From: Anaerolineaceae bacterium
GTDB taxonomy: Bacteria > Chloroflexota > Anaerolineae > Aggregatilineales > Phototrophicaceae
DNA: 64,000 nucleotides
Direction: 5' to 3'
Assembly (NCBI GenBank): GCA_002702065.1
Contig: NZXX01000001.1
Coordinates: forward strand, 806,001-870,000
Within the stretch, counting starts at the first letter, position 1. Every line of letters starts with the position of its first letter. Both the position numbers and the translations under genes were made by a program. A model generated the notes under the pieces. The model saw only the letters and a list, made by a program, of their open reading frames with translations, was not told where the DNA came from and ran no database searches. This document shows positions 56,778 through 64,000 of this stretch, one piece after another.

Positions 56778-57617
56778 ATGACTGATAAGGCTCATCCGGC
56801 GAACGGAAAAGGCTCGGCAGCTATGCACGATCAATACGCCGTCATCAATATCCGCGATATCACCAAGACCTACCAGATGGGCGAGGTCAAGCTGAATGTG
56901 CTGAAAGGCATCAGCCTGGAAATCAAACATGGCGAGTTCGTCTCGATCATGGGGCCATCCGGTTCTGGTAAAAGCACGTTGATGAACATTCTTGGCGCGC
57001 TGGACCAGCCCACCAGCGGCGAGTATTACCTGGATGGCGAGGATGTCTCCCGCTTGAATGAACGGGAACTTGCCCGCGTGCGAAATCGCAAGATTGGCTT
57101 CGTCTTTCAGAGTTTTAACCTGCTGAAGCGGACAACAGCAATGCGCCAGGTTGAACTGCCGCTCATCTACAACGGCGCGGCAGATCGTCGGGCACGGGCG
57201 ACGGCGGCTTTGACGGCTGTGGGGCTGGAAGCGCGCCTGGATCATCTGCCCAGCGAACTATCCGGCGGCCAGCAGCAGCGCGTGGCGATTGCCAGAGCAC
57301 TCGTCGGCGAACCGGCCATCATCCTGGCGGATGAACCTACCGGCAATCTGGATTCGCGCAGCGGCACGGAGGTCATGCAGATTTTCCAGCGGCTGAACCG
57401 CGAACAGAACATCACCACCATTTTTGTGACGCATGATCCCTGGATCGCGCGGCACACCAACCGGGTCATCATGATCCGTGATGGCAATGTGGTGGCAGAC
57501 CGGCAGGTGGCGGAACCGCTGGTGGCCGGTGAAGCCGAGCGCCCATCCGAAGCCGAAGAACTGGAAGGCATTTTCAAGGAAGCGTACTACGGCGGTAAAG
57601 CCGAGGAATACAACTAG
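56778..57617 (+). CDS. MacB/LolD-type ABC ATPase
   Basis: A protein of 279 residues. Walker A GPSGSGKST (59-67), Q-loop VFQSFNLL, signature LSGGQQQ (161-167), Walker B IILADEPTGNLD (181-192) and H-loop VTHD match ATPases of the MacB/LolD/FtsE group. A C-terminal extension of about 45 residues (AGEAERPSEAEELEGIFKEAYYGG) is acidic and extra to the family. GGGAG lies eight bases before ATG 56778; an internal ATG at 56823 is less favoured. It would drive the two FtsX-type permeases downstream. Confidence 0.93.
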   Translation: MTDKAHPANGKGSAAMHDQYAVINIRDITKTYQMGEVKLNVLKGISLEIKHGEFVSIMGPSGSGKSTLMNILGALDQPTSGEYYLDGEDVSRLNERELARVRNRKIGFVFQSFNLLKRTTAMRQVELPLIYNGAADRRARATAALTAVGLEARLDHLPSELSGGQQQRVAIARALVGEPAIILADEPTGNLDSRSGTEVMQIFQRLNREQNITTIFVTHDPWIARHTNRVIMIRDGNVVADRQVAEPLVAGEAERPSEAEELEGIFKEAYYGGKAEEYN

Positions 57618-57625
57618 GAGGCCAT

Positions 57626-58861
57626 GTGAATATCGCAGAGGCATTCCGCATCGCCGTCAACAGCCTGACCCTCAACCGGCTACGGGCCATCCTGACGGTG
57701 CTTGGTGTCGTGATCGGGGTGGCGGCGGTGATCAGTATCATGAGTCTGGGGCGTGGCGTGGAGCGTTATGTCGCCGAGCAGTTTGAAGGCCTGGGCGCGA
57801 ATCTGCTGACGATTTCTTCGCGGCGGCCCAGCAGCGGCATTATCCAGGTCATTCAACCGCTAACCACCGACGATGTGAGCGCGATTGCCACCCTTGACCC
57901 GACGTCGATCATTGAAGCGGCGGCGTCCTATCAGGTGCAGGCGACGGTGGCGGCTGGCGGGACAAGCGTTAACGTGCAGACATCGGGTGTCACGGCCAAC
58001 TACAGCGAGGTCAATGGCTGGCTGCCACAGGCGGGTTCGGCTTTCATCACGCAGGCAGACATCGACAACAATGCCTACGTGGTGGTGCTGGGTTCGACCA
58101 CGGTGGAAGACCTGTTTGGCAGTGCGGACTATGACCCGATTGGCCTGCCGGTGCAGGTCGGCGGGCGTACCTTTACAGTGGTTGGCGTCATGGAGACGCA
58201 GGACGCGACCGGCTTCCAGGACCCGAACGAAGTTGCCTTTGTCCCGATTACGACCGCCCAGACGCGGCTGGATAATGCGCGGGTGGCTTCGGGTGGCTAT
58301 GAAGTCAGCCAGATTCAGGTGCTGGTGACCGACCGTGACCAGATCGAAACCGCGACTGCTGCCATCGAGTCCTACCTCATGACGGCGCATGACATCAGCA
58401 ACCCGGATGACGCTGACTTTTCCGTGAGCAACCGGATCGATGTGCTGGAATCCATCACCCAGACGACCAGCTTGCTCACCCTGTTCCTGAGCGCTATCGC
58501 CGGAATCTCCCTGTTGGTCGGTGGTATCGGCGTCATGAATATCATGCTGGTGTCGGTTTCGGAACGCACCCGCGAGATCGGCTTGCGCAAGGCGGTAGGC
58601 GCGCGCTGGCTGGACATTATGGCGCAGTTTCTGATCGAAAGTGTGCTGCTGTCGCTGGGTGGCGGGTTGGTGGGTATCGGCGTTGGTTGGCTGGTGATGC
58701 AGGTCGGCGGGCAGCTGGTGCAGGACATTCAACTGCTCATGACGCCGGACGTTGTGCTGCTGGCAACGGGTGTCAGCAGCATGATCGGCATTTTCTTTGG
58801 TCTGTACCCGGCCAACCGCGCCGCCAGTATGCGACCCATTGACGCGCTGAGGTACGAGTAA
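57626..58861 (+). CDS. MacB-type (FtsX family) permease 1
   Basis: A protein of 411 residues with the MacB topology: first membrane helix (about 20-42), a large extracytoplasmic domain (about 43-285), and three C-terminal helices, including the conserved GGIGVMNIMLVSVSERTREIGLRKAVGA stretch. These permeases work as mechanotransmitters rather than channels. The start is GTG 57626 with GGAG five bases upstream; the nearby ATG at 57624 is out of frame. Its stop overlaps the next permease gene by one base (TAATG). Confidence 0.92.
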   Translation: MNIAEAFRIAVNSLTLNRLRAILTVLGVVIGVAAVISIMSLGRGVERYVAEQFEGLGANLLTISSRRPSSGIIQVIQPLTTDDVSAIATLDPTSIIEAAASYQVQATVAAGGTSVNVQTSGVTANYSEVNGWLPQAGSAFITQADIDNNAYVVVLGSTTVEDLFGSADYDPIGLPVQVGGRTFTVVGVMETQDATGFQDPNEVAFVPITTAQTRLDNARVASGGYEVSQIQVLVTDRDQIETATAAIESYLMTAHDISNPDDADFSVSNRIDVLESITQTTSLLTLFLSAIAGISLLVGGIGVMNIMLVSVSERTREIGLRKAVGARWLDIMAQFLIESVLLSLGGGLVGIGVGWLVMQVGGQLVQDIQLLMTPDVVLLATGVSSMIGIFFGLYPANRAASMRPIDALRYE

Positions 58862-60066
58862 TGATCCTTGAAAACTTACGTATTGCGTTGATCAGTCTGT
58901 TTGCCAACAAACTGCGCACCATCCTCACCATGCTGGGGATCATCATCGGTGTGGCCGCTGTCGTCATTCTGTTGTCGCTGGGGCAGGGTGTTCAGACTTA
59001 TATTCGCAGCCAGTTCGACAGTCTGGGGGCACAGCTTATCCGGGCATCGGCTATTCGCGGCCCCTGGAGCCGGACGGAAGCTTTGTCGCTGTCCACTGCG
59101 GAAGCGATCGCCGACCCCAGCCGTGTGCCCGCTGCCAGCATGGTGATGCCGCAAACCAGCGCGAGCTATGCGGTGGTGTACAGTGGCAACGAATTCAGCG
59201 TGGATGTCCAGGGGGTGACGACGGACTATCTGGCGATTCAGGGCCGCGAAGTCACCAGTGGGCGCTTCTTTACAGATGCGGATATGGACAATTACGCCCA
59301 GGTCGCCCTCATCGGCGTCGAGACCGTTGAAAACCTGTTTGACACGGCGGACCCGGTTGGCAAGTACATCCGCATTGGCCGCGTACTGTTTGAGGTGATT
59401 GGCGTGCTGGATGACACCGGCGGACAGAATGATGACCTGGTGGTGGTACCGCTGACCACAGCTCAGCTTCGGTTGAACGGCGAACGCACCACCAACGGAG
59501 ACCGACCGGTCAATACGATTCTGGTGCTGGCCCAGGACAGTTCACAGATTGACGTCGCCATGGAGCAGGTGGAACGGGTGCTGCGCGAGGAACGCGGTAT
59601 AGAGGATGGCGAAGAAGATGATTTCCGTGTGTTCAGCGCGTCCGTGATTGCCGAGACTCTGACCAGTACAGTCGAAACAATCACCGTATTTCTGGGCATC
59701 GTCGCTGGCATCTCGCTGCTGGTGGGTGGCATCGGCGTCATGAACATCATGCTCGTGAATATCAATGAGCGCACGCGCGAGATTGGCCTGCGTAAAGCGG
59801 TTGGGGCGCAAGGCTGGGATATTGTCCTGCAATTTCTGACGGAAGCCGTTGTTATTACACTGGCTGGCGGGTTGATCGGGGTGTCGATTGCCGTGCTGGT
59901 GGCCACACTCGCCAGCTCGCTGATACCCGATTTCAGCGCTTCGGTGTCGATCCCAAGCGTGGTACTGGCATTTGGTATATCCGCCAGTATTGGCATGTTT
60001 TTTGGGGTGTATCCGGCTCGTCGTGCGTCCCGCTTGAATCCGATAGATGCGCTGCGCTACGAATAG
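58861..60066 (+). CDS. MacB-type (FtsX family) permease 2
   Basis: A protein of 401 residues with the same layout as permease 1 and the conserved GGIGVMNIMLVNINERTREIGLRKAVGA segment. The periplasmic-type domains of the two permeases differ clearly, so a heterodimeric transporter is likely, each half paired with one adaptor. It is translationally coupled to permease 1 through a TAATG overlap and followed after 23 bases by an SH3-domain protein. Confidence 0.92.
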   Translation: MILENLRIALISLFANKLRTILTMLGIIIGVAAVVILLSLGQGVQTYIRSQFDSLGAQLIRASAIRGPWSRTEALSLSTAEAIADPSRVPAASMVMPQTSASYAVVYSGNEFSVDVQGVTTDYLAIQGREVTSGRFFTDADMDNYAQVALIGVETVENLFDTADPVGKYIRIGRVLFEVIGVLDDTGGQNDDLVVVPLTTAQLRLNGERTTNGDRPVNTILVLAQDSSQIDVAMEQVERVLREERGIEDGEEDDFRVFSASVIAETLTSTVETITVFLGIVAGISLLVGGIGVMNIMLVNINERTREIGLRKAVGAQGWDIVLQFLTEAVVITLAGGLIGVSIAVLVATLASSLIPDFSASVSIPSVVLAFGISASIGMFFGVYPARRASRLNPIDALRYE

Positions 60067-60089
60067 CGCGGTAAGAAAGGTAATGGATA

Positions 60090-61451
60090 ATGACTGATTG
60101 GCTGATTGCCGGGGCATTCCTGGCGCTCCCCTACACGATCTACGCGTTGTTCCAGACGCTTCGCGGGCATTCTCGCCCGAACCTGTTCGGTATGGTGCTG
60201 GCAGTGCTGGCCGTACTGGTGCCGACGGCGACCTTCGCGCTTGACCTGACCAGCGCTGCTTCACAACCGCTGATGAGCGCTGCCATCCTGCTCAATGCCG
60301 TGATCGTGCTGCTAATCAGTGGCGTGATTATGGTACGGGATTATCGAGCGCCAGAGCGTCATCTAGGCGAATCTTACGGAACACTGGGGCTAGGCATCAG
60401 CGTGCTGCTGATCGTCAGCCTGTTTTCAACCCCGCTGCTGCTCGCGCAGATTCCCGGCGGAACACAGGTCAGCGCTTCGGATACACCGGCGGGCTTCGCT
60501 GCTGATTCATCGGAAGGAACGCTGCGGCCAGCCGGATTCAATAACCCGCAGGCGGCAAATGTGGCTGCCGATGCGCCAACCCAGAACACCGAGGCGAGTA
60601 CAGATTTGCCGTTACTGGCGGCGGTGGCCGCCGAAACCGGGCTTGCCAGTGATGAATTGTTGAGCCAGTTGGATGGCGGGACCACCCTGGCGGAGCTGGT
60701 AGCAGCCAATGGCGGTAATCTGGACGCCGTGACGGCTGCTGTGACGCAAGCCCTTGAAGCACAGATTGAAGCCGGGACACTGCCAGCGCAGATGCTCGAC
60801 CGTATGGGTGGCGACGCGGCAACGGTCGCTGCTGGTGCGGTCAATGGCGATCTTCCCCCCATGATCCTCAATGGCTTGTTCGGCGGCACCATGACGACCG
60901 GGGCGGGGCGGCAGGGCAACGGCGGCAATGGAGGACCGCCAGAGGGCTTTACCGTGCCACCCAATGCGGCTGCTGATGCGGATACATCCGGCTCGTCTGA
61001 TGGCGAATCCATGCCCGCACCTGCGCTGCCGGATCCGGTAACGCCGGAGGCTGAGAATGAGGCAGCATCGCCTCCCATCGAGCCAACATCGCAGCTGGCG
61101 ACGGTTGAGTCGGTGACGCTCAGCAACACCAACATGCTGCCGACGCCGACGCCGTTCATGTTCGACATGGCACCCACGGCGACACCGGTTGTGGACACGG
61201 TGGCTGCACCGGAAACCGAAGCTGCCGTCGCGACCTGTGAGGTGGTGGTCAACTTTAACCTGAACTTCCGCACCGGCCCCGGCGAGGACGAAAATTGGCT
61301 GGCGACGATCCCGGCTTATACAACGGTGACAGCCATCGGGCAGAACGCGGATGGCTGGTGGCAGGTGACGTATGAGGATGAAACCGGCTGGGTCAGCGGG
61401 GATTACGTGACGGCGGATCGTGCGTGCGCGGCGCTGCCTGTGATTGAGTAA
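60090..61451 (+). CDS. Membrane protein with extracellular helical segment and C-terminal SH3b domain
   Basis: A protein of 453 residues. Four hydrophobic segments occupy the first 120 residues (about 4-24, 31-52, 60-83, 98-120). A low-complexity Ala/Gly/Pro/Thr region then includes a helical unit (LLAAVAAETGLASDELLSQL, LAELVAANGGNLDAVTAAV) resembling small repeat domains of secreted bacterial proteins. The last 70 residues are a bacterial SH3 domain (VNFNLNFRTGPGEDENWLATI and GWVSGDYV), usually a cell-wall or peptide binder. Its place between efflux genes and a two-component pair suggests a surface-stress sensor or accessory, which is inference. Confidence 0.7.
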   Translation: MTDWLIAGAFLALPYTIYALFQTLRGHSRPNLFGMVLAVLAVLVPTATFALDLTSAASQPLMSAAILLNAVIVLLISGVIMVRDYRAPERHLGESYGTLGLGISVLLIVSLFSTPLLLAQIPGGTQVSASDTPAGFAADSSEGTLRPAGFNNPQAANVAADAPTQNTEASTDLPLLAAVAAETGLASDELLSQLDGGTTLAELVAANGGNLDAVTAAVTQALEAQIEAGTLPAQMLDRMGGDAATVAAGAVNGDLPPMILNGLFGGTMTTGAGRQGNGGNGGPPEGFTVPPNAAADADTSGSSDGESMPAPALPDPVTPEAENEAASPPIEPTSQLATVESVTLSNTNMLPTPTPFMFDMAPTATPVVDTVAAPETEAAVATCEVVVNFNLNFRTGPGEDENWLATIPAYTTVTAIGQNADGWWQVTYEDETGWVSGDYVTADRACAALPVIE

Positions 61452-61470
61452 ATCACGATTTTGTGGATTT

Positions 61471-61492
61471 TGTTCTATCATAAAGTAGAACA
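61471..61492. promoter_or_regulatory. Inverted repeat before the response-regulator gene
   Basis: TGTTCTA-N8-TAGAACA is a perfect seven-base inverted repeat 25 bases before the response regulator ATG. It could be an autoregulatory operator or a short hairpin. Confidence 0.45.
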
Positions 61493-61516
61493 CAAGCTGG
61501 AAAGTGAGGCTTTCCG

Positions 61517-62221
61517 ATGACAAAAACAATTCTGGTGGTGGATGATAAGCCCAGCGTCACCCGGCTGCTGAAGGATTATCTGACCGAGTACGACTTTCGC
61601 GTGGTGACTGCCAGAGACGGGCGCGAGGCACTCTATGTGGCGCGCTATGAAAAACCTGATCTGGTGCTGCTGGATATCATGATGCCAGAGATGGATGGTT
61701 ATGAATTCATGCGGCACTTCCGCAAAGAACGGAACACGCCGGTGATCATGCTGACGGCTAAAATCGAGGAAACGGATAAGGTGATCGGCCTGGAACTCGG
61801 CGCGGATGACTATGTAACGAAGCCATTTGGTATGGCGGAGCTGGTCGCCCGCATCCGTGCGCTGCTGCGGCGGGCGTATCAGGATACCCCGTCGAATGAA
61901 GTGCTGCGTGTTGGCATGGTTTCACTGGATCGCAGTACCCGCATGGTGATGATCGGCGCGCGCAAAGTTCAGCTGACACCGTCGGAGTTTGATCTGATGG
62001 CCGTGCTGATGGCGGCACCGGGGCAGGTGTTTTCTCGCGCGGACCTGCTGGAACGGTTGAAAGGCAACGCCTTTGAAAACGTGGAGCGCACAGTCGATAC
62101 GCACGTGCGCAACCTGCGTGCCAAAGTCGAAGCTGGTTCGCCCGATGAACCCCAGTATATTCAGACCGTTTATGGTGTTGGTTATCGGTTTAACCCGGAG
62201 GCGGACGGAACAACCGCATGA
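61517..62221 (+). CDS. OmpR-family response regulator
   Basis: A protein of 234 residues. The receiver domain has D9-D10, phospho-acceptor D53 (LVLLDIMMPEMDG) and the Lys in YVTKPF; the winged helix follows (about 130-230; LTPSEFDLMAVLM, ERTVDTHVRNLRAKVE, TVYGVGYRF). GTGAGG precedes ATG 61517. The end overlaps the kinase gene by four bases (ATGA), so the two are a cognate pair. Its position after the efflux genes suggests that it controls them, as BaeR/CpxR-type regulators do. Confidence 0.93.
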   Translation: MTKTILVVDDKPSVTRLLKDYLTEYDFRVVTARDGREALYVARYEKPDLVLLDIMMPEMDGYEFMRHFRKERNTPVIMLTAKIEETDKVIGLELGADDYVTKPFGMAELVARIRALLRRAYQDTPSNEVLRVGMVSLDRSTRMVMIGARKVQLTPSEFDLMAVLMAAPGQVFSRADLLERLKGNAFENVERTVDTHVRNLRAKVEAGSPDEPQYIQTVYGVGYRFNPEADGTTA

Positions 62222-63573
62222 TCCGATCGCTCACCTTCAAATGGGTGGTGACCCTGCTGCTCAGCAGCCTGACCGGGGTGATCCTGGTCGGGTTGTTCGC
62301 TTACCGCACGACCGTCAACGAGTTTGACCGTCTGCGGATGGAACAAATCAAGACAGCCTTTGTCAGCGAACTGGCTTCTGTCTATGAGGTTCGTGGTTCG
62401 TGGGCGGGTCTGGATTCGCTCGTCCCGGATAACCGGCGACCGGCTGATGAGGAACGCCAGTTGTTTACCCTCGCCGACGCGGACGGTGTTATTGTGCTCA
62501 GCGTGGGGCCATTCAAGGTGGGCGATCGCCTCTCACCGCGCCAGCTTGAGGAAGGCGACCCTGTCATCGTCGACGGCGAACAGGTTGGCACCGCGTTGCT
62601 GGCTTTGCCGCCACCGGGCCTGAACCCGCGCGAACAGTTATATGTCGACCGTACCAACCAGGCGCTGGTGATTGGTGCGCTTGGTGCCGGGGTTGTCGCC
62701 CTGCTGATTGGTATTATCCTGTCACAACAATTCCTGCGCCCCCTGTCTGAGCTGCGGACGGCGATTGCAGCCATGCGCCAGGGTGACCTGAACCAGCAGG
62801 TGCAGGTGCGGTCACGCGACGAACTGGGCGAACTGGCGCAAACGTTCAACGACATGAGCGCCCAAATTCACCGGGCCAACCAGCTGCGCAAGCAGATGAC
62901 GGCGGATATCGCCCATGATCTGCGTACCCCGCTGATGGTGATGAGTGGTTATCTCGAAGCCCTGCGCGATGGTATTCTCCAGCCAACGCCGGAACGCTTC
63001 GAAGCCATGCACCAGGAGGCGGTCATTCTCAAACGCCTGATTGAAGACCTGAAGACGTTATCGCTGGCTGATGCGGGTGAACTGCGCCTGATTTACCAGT
63101 CGCTGTCGCCGCGCGATCTGCTGGAGCAGGTCAAGCAGTCGTTCGACACGCTGGCTGCCGAAAGTGATGTCCGTGTTGAAATTGACGCACCGGCTGATCT
63201 GCCGCCCATGCGTGCTGACCGGGAACGTATGGTGCAGGTGCTGACGAATCTTGTTAGCAACGCGCTGCGCTATACCCCGGCAGGTGGCAAAATCGTGTTG
63301 CGGGCGCGTCAAAACGGCGGCAACATGCAGCTTGTCGTGGAAGACACCGGTTCTGGTATCCCGCCGGATAAGCTCCCCAATATCTTCGAGCGTTTCTATC
63401 GCGTCGAAGAATCACGCCATCAAAGTGAAGGCGAATCCGGCCTGGGGTTGGCCATTGCCAAGTCGATAGTCGAGGCGCACAAAGGGCTAATCAGCGCGGA
63501 TAGTCAGGTGGGCGTTGGCACATCCATGATCATTACGCTGCAAACCGCAGGGACCGCCCCGGCAACAGCCTGA
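62218..63573 (+). CDS. Membrane sensor histidine kinase (BaeS-like)
   Basis: A protein of 451 residues: TM1 (7-29), an extracytoplasmic sensor of about 115 residues, TM2 (148-170), HAMP (171-225), HisKA with H233 (TADIAHDLRTPL), and HATPase with NLVSNALRYT, DTGSGIPPD and ESGLGLAIAKS. It would sense an envelope signal and phosphorylate the overlapping response regulator gene product. The stimulus cannot be read, but linkage to an efflux operon points to toxic compounds or envelope stress. Confidence 0.93.
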   Translation: MIRSLTFKWVVTLLLSSLTGVILVGLFAYRTTVNEFDRLRMEQIKTAFVSELASVYEVRGSWAGLDSLVPDNRRPADEERQLFTLADADGVIVLSVGPFKVGDRLSPRQLEEGDPVIVDGEQVGTALLALPPPGLNPREQLYVDRTNQALVIGALGAGVVALLIGIILSQQFLRPLSELRTAIAAMRQGDLNQQVQVRSRDELGELAQTFNDMSAQIHRANQLRKQMTADIAHDLRTPLMVMSGYLEALRDGILQPTPERFEAMHQEAVILKRLIEDLKTLSLADAGELRLIYQSLSPRDLLEQVKQSFDTLAAESDVRVEIDAPADLPPMRADRERMVQVLTNLVSNALRYTPAGGKIVLRARQNGGNMQLVVEDTGSGIPPDKLPNIFERFYRVEESRHQSEGESGLGLAIAKSIVEAHKGLISADSQVGVGTSMIITLQTAGTAPATA

Positions 63574-63615
63574 GCATGTCCCTATCGTCATGTGCTCCGA
63601 ATTAGCCGAAGTGGC

Positions 63616-63912
63616 TTAGTAACCCCAGGTGATCGACTGGTATTCCGGGTGTTTGCGTACATAGGCGGCAATAAAGGGGCAGAGCGCCTGCACCTTGTAG
63701 CCTTCGGCTTTGGCATACTCCAGTGCGGCTTGCGCCAGCTTGTTGCCGATGCCCATGCCGGAAAATTCGGGCGGTACTTCCGTATGCGTAAATACGATGT
63801 TGCTGCCCGCGATCATGTACTCAACCACAGCGGTCTTGCCATCCAGAATCAACTCGAAGCGGTTTTCGTCCGGGTTGTTTTTGATGTCGAGGTTATCAGT
63901 ATCGAATGCCAT
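63616..63912 (-). CDS. Small GNAT acetyltransferase (NATD1/YjdJ-like)
   Basis: A protein of 98 residues that matches the short GNAT-related family: ENRFELILDGKTAVVEY, IVFTHTEVPPEFSGMGIGNKLAQAALEYAKAEGYKVQALCPFIAAYVRKHPEY. The acetyl-CoA-binding GMGIGNKL replaces the longer loop of larger GNATs. The acceptor is unknown. ATG 63912 is chosen because the family begins just before the first strand; an in-frame start at 63990 would read into the upstream gene region. It lies ten bases after a CDGSH iron-sulfur gene. In E. coli the related yjdI and yjdJ are also neighbours. Confidence 0.85.
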   Translation of the reverse strand: MAFDTDNLDIKNNPDENRFELILDGKTAVVEYMIAGSNIVFTHTEVPPEFSGMGIGNKLAQAALEYAKAEGYKVQALCPFIAAYVRKHPEYQSITWGY

Positions 63913-63922
63913 TTGGGTTAAC

Positions 63923-64000
63923 CTATTCGGCTGTAAAGCCAATACGATGGTGGGTGCCATCACAAAACGGTTTGTTGCCGGAACCACCACACCGGCACAG
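63923..64000 (-). CDS. CDGSH iron-sulfur domain protein, C-terminal fragment
   Basis: Reading the minus strand from the window edge gives 25 residues and a TAG stop at 63925-63923. They contain the complete CDGSH motif: CRCGGSGNKPFCDGTH, with the three Cys and one His that bind a 2Fe-2S cluster in this family. The N-terminal part lies outside the window. The gene is immediately upstream of the GNAT gene on the same strand and probably co-transcribed with it. Confidence 0.8.
   Translation of the reverse strand: MCRCGGSGNKPFCDGTHHRIGFTAE

Noticed and set aside
55722..57245. 507-codon minus-strand open frame across adaptor 2 and the ATPase gene
   Set aside because: Spans two real plus-strand genes and their junction; composition is that of a shadow.
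1..64000. tRNA, rRNA, insertion sequences, prophage or integrase genes
   Set aside because: I looked in the intergenic gaps and among open frames and found no transposase, integrase, attachment repeat or cloverleaf-like sequence; absence by eye is not proof for small RNAs.

Overview
The window is a dense bacterial chromosome segment with about 57 protein genes and no rRNA, tRNA, CRISPR array or insertion sequence that I could find by eye. Moderately GC-rich coding, Shine-Dalgarno starts, secreted glycosidase-like proteins, Thr/Ala-rich linkers in a TIR-domain membrane protein, a CpXC protein, a DUF1385 (YqhQ-type) protein and an LDH-type malate dehydrogenase together suggest a Chloroflexota (Anaerolineae-like) genome. 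A complete pair of 2-oxoglutarate dehydrogenase genes suggests an oxidative TCA cycle. The taxonomy is inference, since no marker RNA is present.

Layout. 1-5957: edge of a His-rich membrane protein, an aminoglycoside adenylyltransferase-like gene, a histidine phosphatase, then ATP-dependent PEP carboxykinase (with a perfect CRP-type site upstream), malate dehydrogenase behind a structured leader, and a metallophosphoesterase. 5935-11967: fmt and recJ diverge; a secreted glycosidase-like protein, a DUF1385 protein and a sucrase/ferredoxin-like protein follow. 12038-16926: a minus-strand block with mutS, a VapBC-type pair and a TIR-TM-TM-TIR protein. 17039-23380: fatty-acid-hydroxylase-like protein, ROK protein, soluble GAF/PAS histidine kinase, CpXC protein, second secreted glycosidase-like protein. 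23439-27775: minus-strand secreted PPC protein, membrane protein, methyltransferase, DM13 protein and an orphan response regulator. 28024-32111: MarR regulator plus a heterodimeric ABC exporter with complementary degenerate catalytic motifs.

32121-36717: PhyH-type dioxygenase, PHP-domain hydrolase and, divergently, a compact arsenic-type operon (ArsR-ArsC fusion, metallophosphoesterase, aquaporin-family channel). 36719-49447 is the most unusual locus: eleven minus-strand genes in apparent operon order (ABC importer ATPase, permease and binding protein; 4-oxalocrotonate-tautomerase-like protein; dipicolinate-synthase-A-like protein; GntR regulator; M24 peptidase; enolase-superfamily enzyme; opine-dehydrogenase-family enzyme; luciferase-like flavin enzyme; an M20 homologue lacking its metal ligands). 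They diverge from a canonical M20 hydrolase and a VOC protein across a repeat-rich promoter region. I read this as an uncharacterised uptake and breakdown pathway for an N-substituted amino acid or opine-like compound.

49534-64000: sucB and sucA (minus), then a plus-strand run with two efflux adaptors, a MacB-type ATPase, two FtsX-type permeases, an SH3-domain membrane protein and an OmpR/BaeS-type two-component pair; at the edge, a GNAT acetyltransferase and the C-terminus of a CDGSH iron-sulfur protein. Most assignments rest on motifs read by eye; no database search was possible.
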